The notes under the pieces are model-generated. The model searched no databases. It had not been told where the DNA came from and worked only from the letters and a program-made list of their open reading frames with translations. Positions 50,318 to 59,600 of a DNA stretch of 64,000 nt are shown piece by piece. The position numbers and the translations under genes were made by a program. Each line of letters begins with the position of its first letter. The stretch's first letter is position 1. The DNA comes from Paenibacillus phytohabitans (GTDB lineage Bacteria; Bacillota; Bacilli; Paenibacillales; Paenibacillaceae), in NCBI RefSeq assembly GCF_013141775.1, contig NZ_WHOB01000055.1:1-64000 (forward strand), given 5' to 3'.

Positions 50318-50363
50318 TCACCCGGCAAGCTTCCATATCGCTATGGATTAGCCTGCCGGGTGA
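50318..50363. terminator. Bidirectional terminator between LysR and solute-binding genes
   Basis: TCACCCGGCA and TGCCGGGTGA pair at the base, with an inner CCATA/TATGG hairpin. It serves convergent genes. Confidence 0.75.
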
Positions 50364-50392
50364 ATGTGTTACAGAGATTTTATGACATAGAA

Positions 50393-52048
50393 TTAGCGGA
50401 ACTTGCCTGCATCAATGGCAGCTTGCTTCTCATCCAGAACTTCCTGGTAGCCTGCATCCAGGTAAGTCTTCTTGGCTGCTTCATAGGTAGCATCGAATTC
50501 AGCTTCAGGAGCGAGTACAACCTTCACGTACAGTTCCTGGAACAGTGTATTCAGGTCCGCTTTGTATTCGTTTACCTTCTCCAGTACAACGTTGAACAGG
50601 GCATCCGGTGTACGGAATTCGGCAACTTCATCGTAATACTTCACCAGATCATCAGCAAGCGTCTCATAGCCGGCCGGTGCCCAGTTGCGTAGATTAGCCG
50701 TGCGGGTTTTGGCTGCATCCGGATACTGGGCAATTTCAGTTACAAGGCCCCAGTAATCTTTGTTATTGTTCTGTGCCAGAACAGCTTCGCCTTTGTAATC
50801 TGGATTCTTCAGCGCGATGCCGTCTGCATCAAGCGTATAGTTCTCCCCTTCGATACCGTTCTGGAATTTGAACAGGTTCTCCGGCTGGCTGAGCCATTCC
50901 AGATACATCCAGACTGCAGCACGTTCCTCAGGTGTAGATTCATAGTTAATCCCCATGATGAAGCCGAACGGCCAGTAGGCGCGTCCTTGAGGCTTATTGC
51001 CTTCCGGAACACCTGCATATGGAGGCACTACAGCAAATTCAGCATCCGGGTTGTTCTGCAGGGTAGCCGCAAAAACATCCGTATTGTTTGCCAGGTAGAA
51101 GGCGAAGTTCCCTGTTTTGCCGGAAACAAATTCAGCTTTGACCTTAGGCTCGTCGTTACGCAGATAGAATTCCTTATCAAGCAGACCGTTATTATACTGA
51201 TAGTTCAGGTTTCGTAAGAAAGCCTCTGTATCAGCCGTGGTAAGGTCAGCTACGCTAAGGTCGGAATACAGCGCACGGTATTTCGCGTCAACCGGCCATT
51301 CACGGAAGGCATAGTTAAAGTTGTAGAAGTTCTGCAGCAGGTTGCCGCCGGTCACACCGAGTCCGGCCTCTTTCCATTTCGCCAGCATCTCGTTGTACTT
51401 CTCCAGCGAAGTCAAATCTTCAACCTTCATGCCAACCTTTTCAACCCAGTCCTTGCGGATAATGTTGACGAAGTTGTCAGCTTCCGGGCGGGCAGCGAAG
51501 AAGAAGGTTTTCTGATCATCCACTGTACCATACTGCTCAATAGTAGAGCCCATGTTTTTCCAATAGGTTGGTGCGTAATTCTCGATTTCAGTATAATCCA
51601 GCGGCTGCATAACATCCTCACCATAATAAGTAAGCGCTTGCGGCATATCGTAATGGAAGATGATATCAGGGGCTTTATGCGATGCCAGCAGCTGCTCGTA
51701 ATCTGTTACCTCTTTGGCGCGGGTAATCGGCACGTAATTGACTTCGATATTGTACTTGTCGCCAAATTCCGCTTGTACCCAGCGGGTATAATAGTTATCG
51801 GACACATTCCAGCCCTCATACGCCCGTTCGTAGACCGGAATATCCAGCGAGACCTTCTTCTCGAAGCCCTTGGAGTAATCAGGGAAACTTCCTTGAGTCT
51901 GGTTCGTGGCTGCGGCTGATTCTGCCGGGGCTGTGGTAGGCTCAGTGTTGCCATTCTTAGCGTTGTTATTTCCCCCGGAGCATCCGGCCAGCATACCGGC
52001 CGTCATCACAGATGCCATCAATAATGAAACAAAACCTTTTTTGTTCAT
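50393..52048 (-). CDS. ABC transporter extracellular solute-binding lipoprotein (LplA-like)
   Basis: A 551-residue lipoprotein from ATG 52048, five bases after GGGGGAA; the track to 52081 lacks a site. The lipobox is AGMLAGCSGG (Cys ~23), after a short signal. A Thr/Glu/Ala linker follows, then a two-lobed binding domain. It captures an oligosaccharide outside the cell and delivers it to the two permeases coded just upstream. The substrate is unknown; no glycoside hydrolase is in the operon. Confidence 0.92.
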   Translation of the reverse strand: MNKKGFVSLLMASVMTAGMLAGCSGGNNNAKNGNTEPTTAPAESAAATNQTQGSFPDYSKGFEKKVSLDIPVYERAYEGWNVSDNYYTRWVQAEFGDKYNIEVNYVPITRAKEVTDYEQLLASHKAPDIIFHYDMPQALTYYGEDVMQPLDYTEIENYAPTYWKNMGSTIEQYGTVDDQKTFFFAARPEADNFVNIIRKDWVEKVGMKVEDLTSLEKYNEMLAKWKEAGLGVTGGNLLQNFYNFNYAFREWPVDAKYRALYSDLSVADLTTADTEAFLRNLNYQYNNGLLDKEFYLRNDEPKVKAEFVSGKTGNFAFYLANNTDVFAATLQNNPDAEFAVVPPYAGVPEGNKPQGRAYWPFGFIMGINYESTPEERAAVWMYLEWLSQPENLFKFQNGIEGENYTLDADGIALKNPDYKGEAVLAQNNNKDYWGLVTEIAQYPDAAKTRTANLRNWAPAGYETLADDLVKYYDEVAEFRTPDALFNVVLEKVNEYKADLNTLFQELYVKVVLAPEAEFDATYEAAKKTYLDAGYQEVLDEKQAAIDAGKFR

Positions 52049-52110
52049 CGCAATTCCCCCATTTGTAATTTTCGGATTCAAATAGAATTACTATATACTA
52101 GAGCGCTGGA

Positions 52111-53010
52111 CTACTCCTTGACCGCCCCGAGCATAACACCTTGAACGAAGTATTTCTGGACGAACGGATACACACAGAGAATAGGCAGAGTAGCAAATAC
52201 TACAACGGATGCCTTAAGGACCTCCGGATTACTGAGCTGGACCTGGGTGGCTTCCAGCTGGAAGCTTTCACTCGCCTGGATAACCAGATAATACAGCTTG
52301 AGCTGCAGCGGCCGCAGGGAGATCTCATGCTTAATATAGAACAGGGCATCCTGGTAAGCATTCCAGCGGCCGACTGCGTAGAAGAGCGCCAGTGTAGCCA
52401 TAATCGGCTTGGACAGCGGCAGGACAATGCTGAACAGGATCCGGAAATGCCCGGCACCGTCGATCCGCGCCGATTCTTCCAGACTTACCGGAATACCGTG
52501 CGTTAGTGAAGTCTTCATAATCAGCAGATTGAAGGCACTGAACGATAAGGGCAGAACCAGTGACCAGATCGTATCCATCAGTCCCAGATTGTTAATATTC
52601 ATATAGTCCGGGATGATGCCTCCACTGAAGTACATCGTGAACAGGAAGATGAAGGTGATGACCCGGCGGCCCTTGAACTGGGCTCTCGACAGCGGGTATG
52701 CGGCACAGATGGTCAGAATCATTCCCAGAATCGTGAATAGTACAGTCACGATAACCGTGATATACAATGAACGGAGGATACTGGCATCCGCGAAGATTTT
52801 TTTGTACGCTTCGATGGTGAAGCCTTGCGGCCACAGAAAGACCTTATTGGCAATGACAAAGGAGTCAGAGCTCAGGGATTTCGATACGACATGAATAAAC
52901 GGCAGCAGGCATATTAGCGAAACTAAGATGATTGCGAAGCGGATCAGAAATTCCCAGATATCTATACGTGCTTTATGGGGTGCGGCAGAGCCCCCGGCTG
53001 TTGCTTTCAT
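52111..53010 (-). CDS. Carbohydrate ABC transporter permease (LplC type)
   Basis: A 299-residue permease with six transmembrane segments. The EAA loop reads ESARIDGAGHFRILFSIVLP, where it meets the ATPase. It belongs to the MalG/LplC class. It lies 14 bases after the LplB-type gene and 62 before the binding protein. No ATPase gene is here; a shared MsmX-type ATPase coded elsewhere is likely. Confidence 0.92.
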   Translation of the reverse strand: MKATAGGSAAPHKARIDIWEFLIRFAIILVSLICLLPFIHVVSKSLSSDSFVIANKVFLWPQGFTIEAYKKIFADASILRSLYITVIVTVLFTILGMILTICAAYPLSRAQFKGRRVITFIFLFTMYFSGGIIPDYMNINNLGLMDTIWSLVLPLSFSAFNLLIMKTSLTHGIPVSLEESARIDGAGHFRILFSIVLPLSKPIMATLALFYAVGRWNAYQDALFYIKHEISLRPLQLKLYYLVIQASESFQLEATQVQLSNPEVLKASVVVFATLPILCVYPFVQKYFVQGVMLGAVKE

Positions 53011-53024
53011 GGTTCCTCTCCTTT

Positions 53025-53990
53025 CTACAATATTCCATCCTCGCCAAGTTTCTTGGCTACACGGTCCGCTGAGATGACCAGAATAATACCGATGACGGAC
53101 TGGAATAATCCGATGGCTGTCGCCCGGCTGAAGTTGCCGCTCTCGATCCCCCAGCGGTACACCAGCACCGGAATGGTCGTGGTGAACTCTGTGGTGGCCT
53201 TATTCTGCAGAGCGTAAATACGCTCGAATGAGCCGTCCATCACTTTCCCCAGAGCCATGATCAGCAAGGTCACAATAGTCGCACGGATGGAAGGCAGCGT
53301 GATATTCCATACTTTTCTCCAGCGTCCTGCTCCATCGACCGTAGCCGCTTCATACATCTCCGGATTAATCCCGCTCATCGCCGCCAGGTAGATAATGGTG
53401 CCCCAGCCCATACTCTGCCACACACCGATGGCCAGATAGCTGATCAGCCAGTTATTGTCTTCCTGCAGGAACGGAATACGGGTACCGCCCATGAGTTCAA
53501 TCAGATTGTTAACAACACCGCCGCCTTCACTAAGAAGCTGATAAGCGATAGCCCCGATAATGACCCAGGACAGGAAGTGAGGCAAGTACAGTATCGTCTG
53601 ATTAATGCGCTTGAAGCGTATGCTTTTAACCTCATTCAGCAGCAGCGCCAGCACAATCGGCATTGTGAAGCTGAAGCAGAGGTCAAGCACGTTGAGCAGC
53701 AGCGTATTCCGGACGGCCTTAATGAAATCGGCCTTGGCGAACAGTTCCCGGAAGACTTCCATTCCGACCCAGTCACTGCCCCAGAAGCCCCGTGCAATTT
53801 TGTAATCCTTAAAAGCAATTACAAGTCCGGTCATCGGCAAATATTTGAATACGATTACAAATGCCAGCGGAAGCATAACGAGCAGGTAGAGCTGCCAGTC
53901 ACGCTGCAAATAATATCCGAATCCCTGTTTCTTTCTTAATAGAGGACTGTTGTTTGTTTGTGAAGCGCTTGCAACTTTCAAAATTTTCAC
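53025..53990 (-). CDS. Carbohydrate ABC transporter permease (LplB type)
   Basis: A 321-residue permease with six transmembrane segments. The EAA loop is EAATVDGAGRWRKVWNITLP. It forms the channel with the LplC-type partner. The ATG at 53990 follows GGAGG (CAGGAGGTG). A cre-like sequence lies inside its first codons (53960-53973). Confidence 0.92.
   Translation of the reverse strand: MKILKVASASQTNNSPLLRKKQGFGYYLQRDWQLYLLVMLPLAFVIVFKYLPMTGLVIAFKDYKIARGFWGSDWVGMEVFRELFAKADFIKAVRNTLLLNVLDLCFSFTMPIVLALLLNEVKSIRFKRINQTILYLPHFLSWVIIGAIAYQLLSEGGGVVNNLIELMGGTRIPFLQEDNNWLISYLAIGVWQSMGWGTIIYLAAMSGINPEMYEAATVDGAGRWRKVWNITLPSIRATIVTLLIMALGKVMDGSFERIYALQNKATTEFTTTIPVLVYRWGIESGNFSRATAIGLFQSVIGIILVISADRVAKKLGEDGIL
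53960..53973. promoter_or_regulatory. Possible cre site inside the LplB start
   Basis: On the minus strand TGCAAGCGCTTCAC, matching the cre core TGNAANCGNTTNCA except the last two bases. Codons 6-11 of the permease gene. CcpA control would fit a sugar importer. Confidence 0.3.
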
Positions 53991-54190
53991 CTCCTGCCTT
54001 CAATGTTCTTCTTGCCGGCCAATGTCCTCCGGCTCGATTCCTATGCTATCCCCTTTGCCTGATCTTGAAAATCATGAGTATTGATGATCACCATCAAAAT
54101 TGATTGAAGTGCGGTTTCTAAGGCTTTACCGCGCCATAATGATCAAATATGATAGGCATTCCCAAAAATAAAGCGCTTTCATCAATAGGC

Positions 54191-54238
54191 AAAAAAAACG
54201 GCCAGGAGAACTCCTAGGAGCTCTTACTCTTGGCCGAT
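54191..54238 (-). terminator. Terminator overlapping the end of the sensor regulator gene
   Basis: On the minus strand CGGCCA, a nested stem with AGCTCCTAGGAGTT, and TGGCCG, followed by TTTTTTTT. The 5' arm lies in the last codons of the gene; the TAG stop (54214-54216) is within the inner stem. Confidence 0.85.
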
Positions 54239-56481
54239 TTAAAGCTGCTTGGCGGCATGCCTTCATATTTACGGAAAAAGCGGTTGAAGCTCTGAACATT
54301 ATAATAGCCAACCTCTGCTGCGATTTGCTTGATGGAGCATTCAGTATCCAGCAGCAGCTCTTTGGCCTTCTCGATCCGCAGCTGATTCACAAAATCAATC
54401 ATGCTATTGCCGGTTTGCTCATAGACGATCTTGCGCATATAAGAATAGCTGATGCCGATTTCCTTGGCCATATCCTCGAACACAATCTCTTCACGGAAAT
54501 TTTTCTTCAAATAATGAATGATTCGTTCCGCATGATTGGTTTCACTCGTGCTGCGGTCCAGGCTCTGTACGATTTCAGTGAAGAAACCATGCAGATATTC
54601 CTCCAGCTCATCCAGTGTATCCATTGCAGCAAGAATGGAATACACATTCCCTCTGCCCATAACCATCCTGCCTGTGCTGATATGATTCTCACGGAGGTGC
54701 TTGATCGTTGCCCCCATCAGCTGATAGTAGATGAACATAATATTATCGTAGGAAATATTCTCTTCCGAAGCGATCTGGCTGCGGATGCTCTGAAGCTCTT
54801 TGAATATCCCGGCCAGCTCACCGGCATCCAGGAAGTTGAGAATCCTCCGCTCACTGCTCTCGGAATCGAGATATTTGCGGCTGCCCTCCTCTTCATCGTG
54901 CCAGTACATAATGCTTCCCGCCCCGTTAATCATCCGGCGCTTGATGACTTCCATCGCTTCAAACAGCCGCAGGGCAACCCTCTCGGGTGCGTCAGCCAAA
55001 TCACTTACACCGATCGTGACTGAATGCTCCAGCAATTCAAGTGATTGATCCCGGATCTGCTCCAGCGCCTGACGGATCAGCCCCTCCTTCTCCCCGGACT
55101 CATCCGGAGCAAGGTTCAGCACAATCACTATACAGCCATCGTTATGATAGACACTGCGGGCGAGTATACCCTCCGGGAAGAAGCTCTCATACTTCGCATT
55201 CAGCAGATACCGGTGATAGCTGCGCGTCTCCACATTGGTATTGCCCACATACCGCCGGTACTGGTCGATAGACACGACAACAACCCTGTAGCATACTTCC
55301 GGAAAAGCCTCCGTGATCCGGGGCGGAATCTCACCGCGCAAAAGACGGTGAACTGCAAGACTCCGGGTATCCTGCTCACGCTCCTGCAGCAGCTGGAACA
55401 GGCTTTCCTCTTCCTCCTGCATGCGTTTGAACGCCATATCCAGGAAGGCTAGCTCATTCTTATTGACCACACCCAGGTCGCTCTTCGAGCGGATCGTCCG
55501 CACCAGCTGCCGGAGGGGCCTGGACAGCCAGGTCGCAAGAAAGATGGCAAGCAGCGTCCCGAGCAATATGATAGCTCCGGTAAGCAGAATGATATTCCCC
55601 TGCATATCCCGTGATTTGATCATCAGCTCATCCATGGAGCTCCAGCTCACATTCCACCATCCGGACATTGCCGAACGGCTCCATGCGTATATCATCCGCT
55701 TGCCGTCCAGCTCGTGGAATGTATAGCCTTCACTGGATTCCTGGTTCAGTATTTCCTGAAGGTAAGGCAGCTTCTGACCGTCAGAGAGCAGCAGTGAATG
55801 ATCATTGTAGGAAATGACCTTACCGTCTGAGTCCAGCAGCAGGTAGTTGCTGTCTCCGATCTCTGTAGCATGCAGATATTTGCCGATCTGGCTCTCTTTC
55901 AGGTTGACTACGATAATCCCGCGGGTGGTGGAGGACAGGCGGTTGAGGGGATAAACATACGACACCACATTTTCACCCGACTCCAGCTTACGGGGAACCC
56001 ACACCCCGCTGATGCCTCTGCGTCCTTCAAGCGCTTCTGTGATCCAATCGATGGACTCGTACCGTTCCAGCGTCGTGATGCTACTGTCAGTAGAGAACAC
56101 ATAATCCGAATCATTCAAATAAAAGTACGAAGAGTACACACCGTCTACCCGGCGGTTCAAGTTCAGCAGCTCTTTCGTCACGGAGAGTGCCAGGCTCACG
56201 TTGTTGTAATTTGCGTTAATTTCATCGTACGTCTCAAAGCTGCGGATACGGTCAAAAATATTCGTCGCCGCCAGACGCGACGTGTCCTGGGCCAGATTGG
56301 CAAGCGCGTTCTCATTTAACTTGCGGTTGGCATTCAGTCCGGCAAGCGTCGATTCTCCAATGGCTGCTTCTGAGTTCTGTATAATCTGTGACCCGCTGTA
56401 CCATGTCAGAATCGCTGTGGGAATGGCCATGATGCAGAATAGTATCAGTGCCAGCTGCAGGATCATCGGTGTTTTTTTCAT
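54214..56481 (-). CDS. AraC-type transmembrane sensor regulator
   Basis: A 755-residue one-component regulator. Transmembrane helix 1 is at ~9-27, an external Cache-like sensor domain follows to ~285, then helix 2 (LLTGAIILLGTLLAIFLATW). The middle is a degenerate linker (residues ~340-620). The C-terminus has two AraC helix-turn-helix motifs: FEDMAKEIGISYSYMRKIVY and IKQIAAEVGYYNVQSFNRFF. It would sense a sugar or binding protein and control the importer. It is followed by its own terminator, then the transporter operon. Confidence 0.9.
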   Translation of the reverse strand: MKKTPMILQLALILFCIMAIPTAILTWYSGSQIIQNSEAAIGESTLAGLNANRKLNENALANLAQDTSRLAATNIFDRIRSFETYDEINANYNNVSLALSVTKELLNLNRRVDGVYSSYFYLNDSDYVFSTDSSITTLERYESIDWITEALEGRRGISGVWVPRKLESGENVVSYVYPLNRLSSTTRGIIVVNLKESQIGKYLHATEIGDSNYLLLDSDGKVISYNDHSLLLSDGQKLPYLQEILNQESSEGYTFHELDGKRMIYAWSRSAMSGWWNVSWSSMDELMIKSRDMQGNIILLTGAIILLGTLLAIFLATWLSRPLRQLVRTIRSKSDLGVVNKNELAFLDMAFKRMQEEEESLFQLLQEREQDTRSLAVHRLLRGEIPPRITEAFPEVCYRVVVVSIDQYRRYVGNTNVETRSYHRYLLNAKYESFFPEGILARSVYHNDGCIVIVLNLAPDESGEKEGLIRQALEQIRDQSLELLEHSVTIGVSDLADAPERVALRLFEAMEVIKRRMINGAGSIMYWHDEEEGSRKYLDSESSERRILNFLDAGELAGIFKELQSIRSQIASEENISYDNIMFIYYQLMGATIKHLRENHISTGRMVMGRGNVYSILAAMDTLDELEEYLHGFFTEIVQSLDRSTSETNHAERIIHYLKKNFREEIVFEDMAKEIGISYSYMRKIVYEQTGNSMIDFVNQLRIEKAKELLLDTECSIKQIAAEVGYYNVQSFNRFFRKYEGMPPSSFKSAKSKSS

Positions 56482-56757
56482 ATTGCTATCCCCCTAAGGA
56501 TGTCTCTATATATAACTGCCTTGAAATTATCTTCTGTCCATACCTCAGCTGGCTGTATCAATATGTTACCGCTTACATTTAAATTTTCCAACCCCCTGAG
56601 ACAATTAATTTGTGCCTCGCGGCAAATCTCTCCGTCCGGATCACTTCAATGTTTTTATTTTAACATTTCAGATTACATTTTACATATGTGTATAGGAAAT
56701 TTTTTCAAACAAATTCGAAAACGAAGCCCATTTCCGTCATTTGCAGGTGAATGTCAC

Positions 56758-56786
56758 TTGACACCGGACCGATTTCCGCTTAAGGT
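56758..56786 (+). promoter_or_regulatory. Promoter of the GntR / ABC operon
   Basis: TTGACA (56758-56763) and TAAGGT (56781-56786) are 17 bases apart, directly followed by the operator. The rest of 56482-56757 holds no gene. Confidence 0.6.
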
Positions 56787-56807
56787 TAGTTACATAAGTA
56801 ATTAACC
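56784..56807. promoter_or_regulatory. Operator palindrome for the GntR protein
   Basis: GGTTAGTTAC-ATAA-GTAATTAACC, ten-base arms with one mismatch. It overlaps the -10 box, so binding should block initiation of the regulator's own operon. Confidence 0.65.
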
Positions 56808-56824
56808 AGTTAGGTGGTGAAGCG

Positions 56825-57196
56825 GTGGGTATCCAGATGGATGACAACCGGCCGATTTTCGTGCAGATTGCGGAGCTGATTGAGAATGACATCATCGATG
56901 GAACCGTGCCCGAGGAGACCCAGGTGCCTTCCACGAACCAGTTCGCAGCCTTTTACAGCATCAATCCGGCAACGGCGGCCAAAGGCGTGAATCTGCTCGT
57001 AGAGCAGGGAATCTTGTATAAAAAGCGGGGGATCGGAATGTTTGTTGCAGCGGGAGCACGCTCCGAATTGACGAATAAGCGCAGGCAGCAGTTCTATGAG
57101 CAATATGTGGTGGCAATGATCCGTGAGGCCGCGAAGCTGGGCATTACAACGGAGCAATTGTCTGAAATGATCCGTAAGGGGGATGAGAACCGATGA
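56825..57196 (+). CDS. GntR family transcriptional regulator (YtrA type)
   Basis: A 123-residue regulator from GTG 56825, behind AGGTGG. A GntR winged helix (IAELIENDIIDGTVPEETQV then PSTNQFAAFYSINPATAAKG) and a short C-terminal helical pair with no ligand domain mark the YtrA branch. Members repress ABC export operons until wall antibiotics or related stress relieve them. Its stop overlaps the ABC ATPase start by four bases (ATGA). It likely binds the palindrome at 56784-56807. Confidence 0.92.
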   Translation: MGIQMDDNRPIFVQIAELIENDIIDGTVPEETQVPSTNQFAAFYSINPATAAKGVNLLVEQGILYKKRGIGMFVAAGARSELTNKRRQQFYEQYVVAMIREAAKLGITTEQLSEMIRKGDENR

Positions 57197-58134
57197 TGGT
57201 TACGGGGAAGAAGCATGAAGCAGCGGCAGCTCCATCCGGCGCAAAGCTCGATTTAAGCCATGTAAGCAAGGTTTTCCGCGGAGGCCAGGGCGTACATGAT
57301 ATCTCGCTGAGCCTGGAGCCGGAGATGATTCATGGACTGATCGGAGCCAACGGCAGCGGCAAAAGCACCCTGCTCTCCCTCATTGCCGGCCAGAGGTTCG
57401 CAGACAGCGGACTGATCACGTATGGCGGCGATCATGTGAATGAGCATGCAGCGGCACTGAGTCAGATCTGTCTGGTCAAGACCTATGAACGCTCCTGGGA
57501 GAACTACTCATTGAAGGAAATCTTCAAGTTCGCCTCGATCTTCTACCCCCATTGGGATGAGCAGCTGGCCAGTGAGCTGATGGACAAATTCCAGCTAAAG
57601 GGCAGCAAGAATTACCAGCAGCTGTCGCGCGGCGGCCAATCCATGACAGGGATCATTAAGGGGCTGGCCAGCCGTGCTCCGCTGACGCTGCTGGATGAGC
57701 CGGTAATCGGCCTGGATGCCTCGATGCGCGAAATCTTTTACCGGACCCTGCTTGAGGATTACAGCAATAATCCACGCACCTTTGTAGTAACTACACATCT
57801 GATCGAAGAAGCGGAGAACCTGTTTGAACGGATGGTTTATATCAAAAGAGGTCGTGTCGCCTTCCAGGGTCCTGTAGAGGATTTTGCCGCCAACGCCGTC
57901 TATGCTTCCGGGCCCGCTACTGTGCTGGAGAAGCTGCTGGGGGATGTCCGGGTACTGCACAGTGAACGCCTGGGGGGCAAGCTGCTGCTTGCGCTTGAGG
58001 ATCTCTCCGGCCCCGCCGAACGCAGAATGCTCCAGGATCAGGGCGTTGAGCTGTCTCCGGTTCCGCTGCAGAAGCTGTTCGTATATCTGACGCTGCGCGA
58101 TGCAGAGAATTCGCAAGGAGGCGGAAACCGATGA
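57193..58134 (+). CDS. ABC transporter ATP-binding protein
   Basis: A 313-residue ATPase. Walker A GANGSGKST (51-59), a Q-loop near LVKTYERSW, a signature of the form LSRGGQS (unusual: LSGGQ has Arg and an added Gly), and Walker B LTLLDEPVIGLDAS. It has a C-terminal extension of ~80 residues. It is coupled to the GntR gene and to the permease, both by four-base overlaps. A YtrB-like export complex is likely; the cargo is unknown. Confidence 0.9.
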   Translation: MMVTGKKHEAAAAPSGAKLDLSHVSKVFRGGQGVHDISLSLEPEMIHGLIGANGSGKSTLLSLIAGQRFADSGLITYGGDHVNEHAAALSQICLVKTYERSWENYSLKEIFKFASIFYPHWDEQLASELMDKFQLKGSKNYQQLSRGGQSMTGIIKGLASRAPLTLLDEPVIGLDASMREIFYRTLLEDYSNNPRTFVVTTHLIEEAENLFERMVYIKRGRVAFQGPVEDFAANAVYASGPATVLEKLLGDVRVLHSERLGGKLLLALEDLSGPAERRMLQDQGVELSPVPLQKLFVYLTLRDAENSQGGGNR

Positions 58135-58823
58135 GCTACCGGAGTTTAATGAAGTTTCACCTGAAAGATTACCGCAGAGGCGCCTTGATTCTGCTGAGTA
58201 TATTCGTATGTGTGGACACCGCCCTGGTACTGTTGATGAAGTTTCTGCCCGCCTGGGATATGGGAACGGCGGACAATATCTTCAGCATTAACCGCAATAT
58301 TATGTCTATCTTCATGATTATCAGCATGATCGTTACGGTGGCCATTACCTTTCCGCTGATGAGCAGCTTCAGTGTGACCCGCCGCAATTTCTACGTCAGC
58401 TCGCTGCTGGCCCTGCTGGCCTTCTGCATAACGGCTGCGCTGGCGGAGACTGCCGTGTATCTGATCGGCCGGGCTGTTCTTCCTTCGATCGGACTCCCGG
58501 TTGATGTGGACCGGCCGATCCTGCTCTCTGCGTACGTGTTCATGCTGACCCTGCTCGATGTCTCGGTAGCCACCTTCCTGATCGGCGCCTGTTATTACAG
58601 ATTCAAAGTAATCACCGGAACCCTGCTGGCCATCGTGTATTTCGGGGCTGTCTCCCTCATTTCCCAAATGTTCCCTTCGATGGAGTACATGGAGAACTTC
58701 GCACTATTCTCTTCAGATCCCGCAATGCTCGAGCCTGGAACCACTCTCCTCGCGTGGGGGATCATCGCCCTGTGCGCGGGGGCCGGGTGGCTGATATACC
58801 GCCGGACTGACATACGGATGTAG
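58131..58823 (+). CDS. ABC transporter membrane subunit
   Basis: A 230-residue membrane protein with six hydrophobic segments (first at ~16-37). It has no motif of its own but follows the ATPase by a four-base overlap and ends with a terminator, so it is the permease of this GntR-type exporter. No relative can be named by sequence alone. Confidence 0.82.
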   Translation: MSYRSLMKFHLKDYRRGALILLSIFVCVDTALVLLMKFLPAWDMGTADNIFSINRNIMSIFMIISMIVTVAITFPLMSSFSVTRRNFYVSSLLALLAFCITAALAETAVYLIGRAVLPSIGLPVDVDRPILLSAYVFMLTLLDVSVATFLIGACYYRFKVITGTLLAIVYFGAVSLISQMFPSMEYMENFALFSSDPAMLEPGTTLLAWGIIALCAGAGWLIYRRTDIRM

Positions 58824-58838
58824 CCGTCTTTCTGAAGA

Positions 58839-58880
58839 GCAAAAAACGCCCGGCTGCACGTCAGCCGGACGTTTTTTTGC
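58839..58880 (+). terminator. Terminator of the GntR / ABC operon
   Basis: AACGCCCGGCTG and CAGCCGGACGTT pair across CACGT, followed by TTTTTTTGC; A-rich on the other side, so it may also serve the convergent ktrA. Confidence 0.88.
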
Positions 58881-58917
58881 ATTCTTTTATAGAGATACAC
58901 AGGCTGGTATTCCGCAC

Positions 58918-59586
58918 CTAATCCGCATTCACCGCTTCATCCTCGAACTCTCCGATGCTGTCATTGGAGCCGATAACCACCATAATATCCCCCTGATGCA
59001 CATGGTCATGCGCCGTCGGGGCAACGATGATGCCGTCCTCACGGTTCAGGGCGATGATGCTGCAGCCGTATTTGGCGCGCGTGTTCAGCTCGGAGAGGCT
59101 TTTGCCGTCCATACAGGCAGGCACTGTCAGCTCAACAACCTTGTAATCCTTGGAGATCTCAATATAGTCCAGTAAGTTGGGTGTCACCAGCTGGTGGGCC
59201 ACACGGATTCCCATATCACGCTCCGGAAAAATCACCCGGTCCACGCCCAGCTTCGACAATGCGCGCCCATGCAGAATCGAGATCGCTTTGCCGACCACCT
59301 GCTTGACACCAAGCTCCTTGAGCAGAATTGCGGCCAGTATGCTCCGCTCCATATTATCGCCGATCGCCACAATCCCGCAGTCGAAATTGCGCACTCCGAG
59401 GGAGCGCATAATCCCTTCATCCGTAGCATCCGCCATCACCGCATGGGTCAGCCGGCCGGTCATTTCCTCCACCCGCTCCTCCTGATGGTCGATCCCAAGC
59501 ACCTCATAGCCCATGGACATCAGCTCTAGCGCCAGACTTGAACCGAAGCGGCCCAGGCCGATTACAACAAACTGTTGTGCTTTCAT
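58918..59586 (-). CDS. ktrA: KtrA-like potassium uptake regulatory subunit
   Basis: A 222-residue RCK protein. Residues 6-36 form the nucleotide-binding Rossmann motif VVIGLGRFGSSLALELMSMG (GxGxxG at 10-15). A C-terminal RCK_C domain (~140-220) may bind c-di-AMP in this family. It forms a cytosolic ring that gates the KtrB channel with ATP/ADP. It follows ktrB by 14 bases on the same strand. Confidence 0.9.
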   Translation of the reverse strand: MKAQQFVVIGLGRFGSSLALELMSMGYEVLGIDHQEERVEEMTGRLTHAVMADATDEGIMRSLGVRNFDCGIVAIGDNMERSILAAILLKELGVKQVVGKAISILHGRALSKLGVDRVIFPERDMGIRVAHQLVTPNLLDYIEISKDYKVVELTVPACMDGKSLSELNTRAKYGCSIIALNREDGIIVAPTAHDHVHQGDIMVVIGSNDSIGEFEDEAVNAD

Positions 59587-59600
59587 GTCTCTATTTCCCC

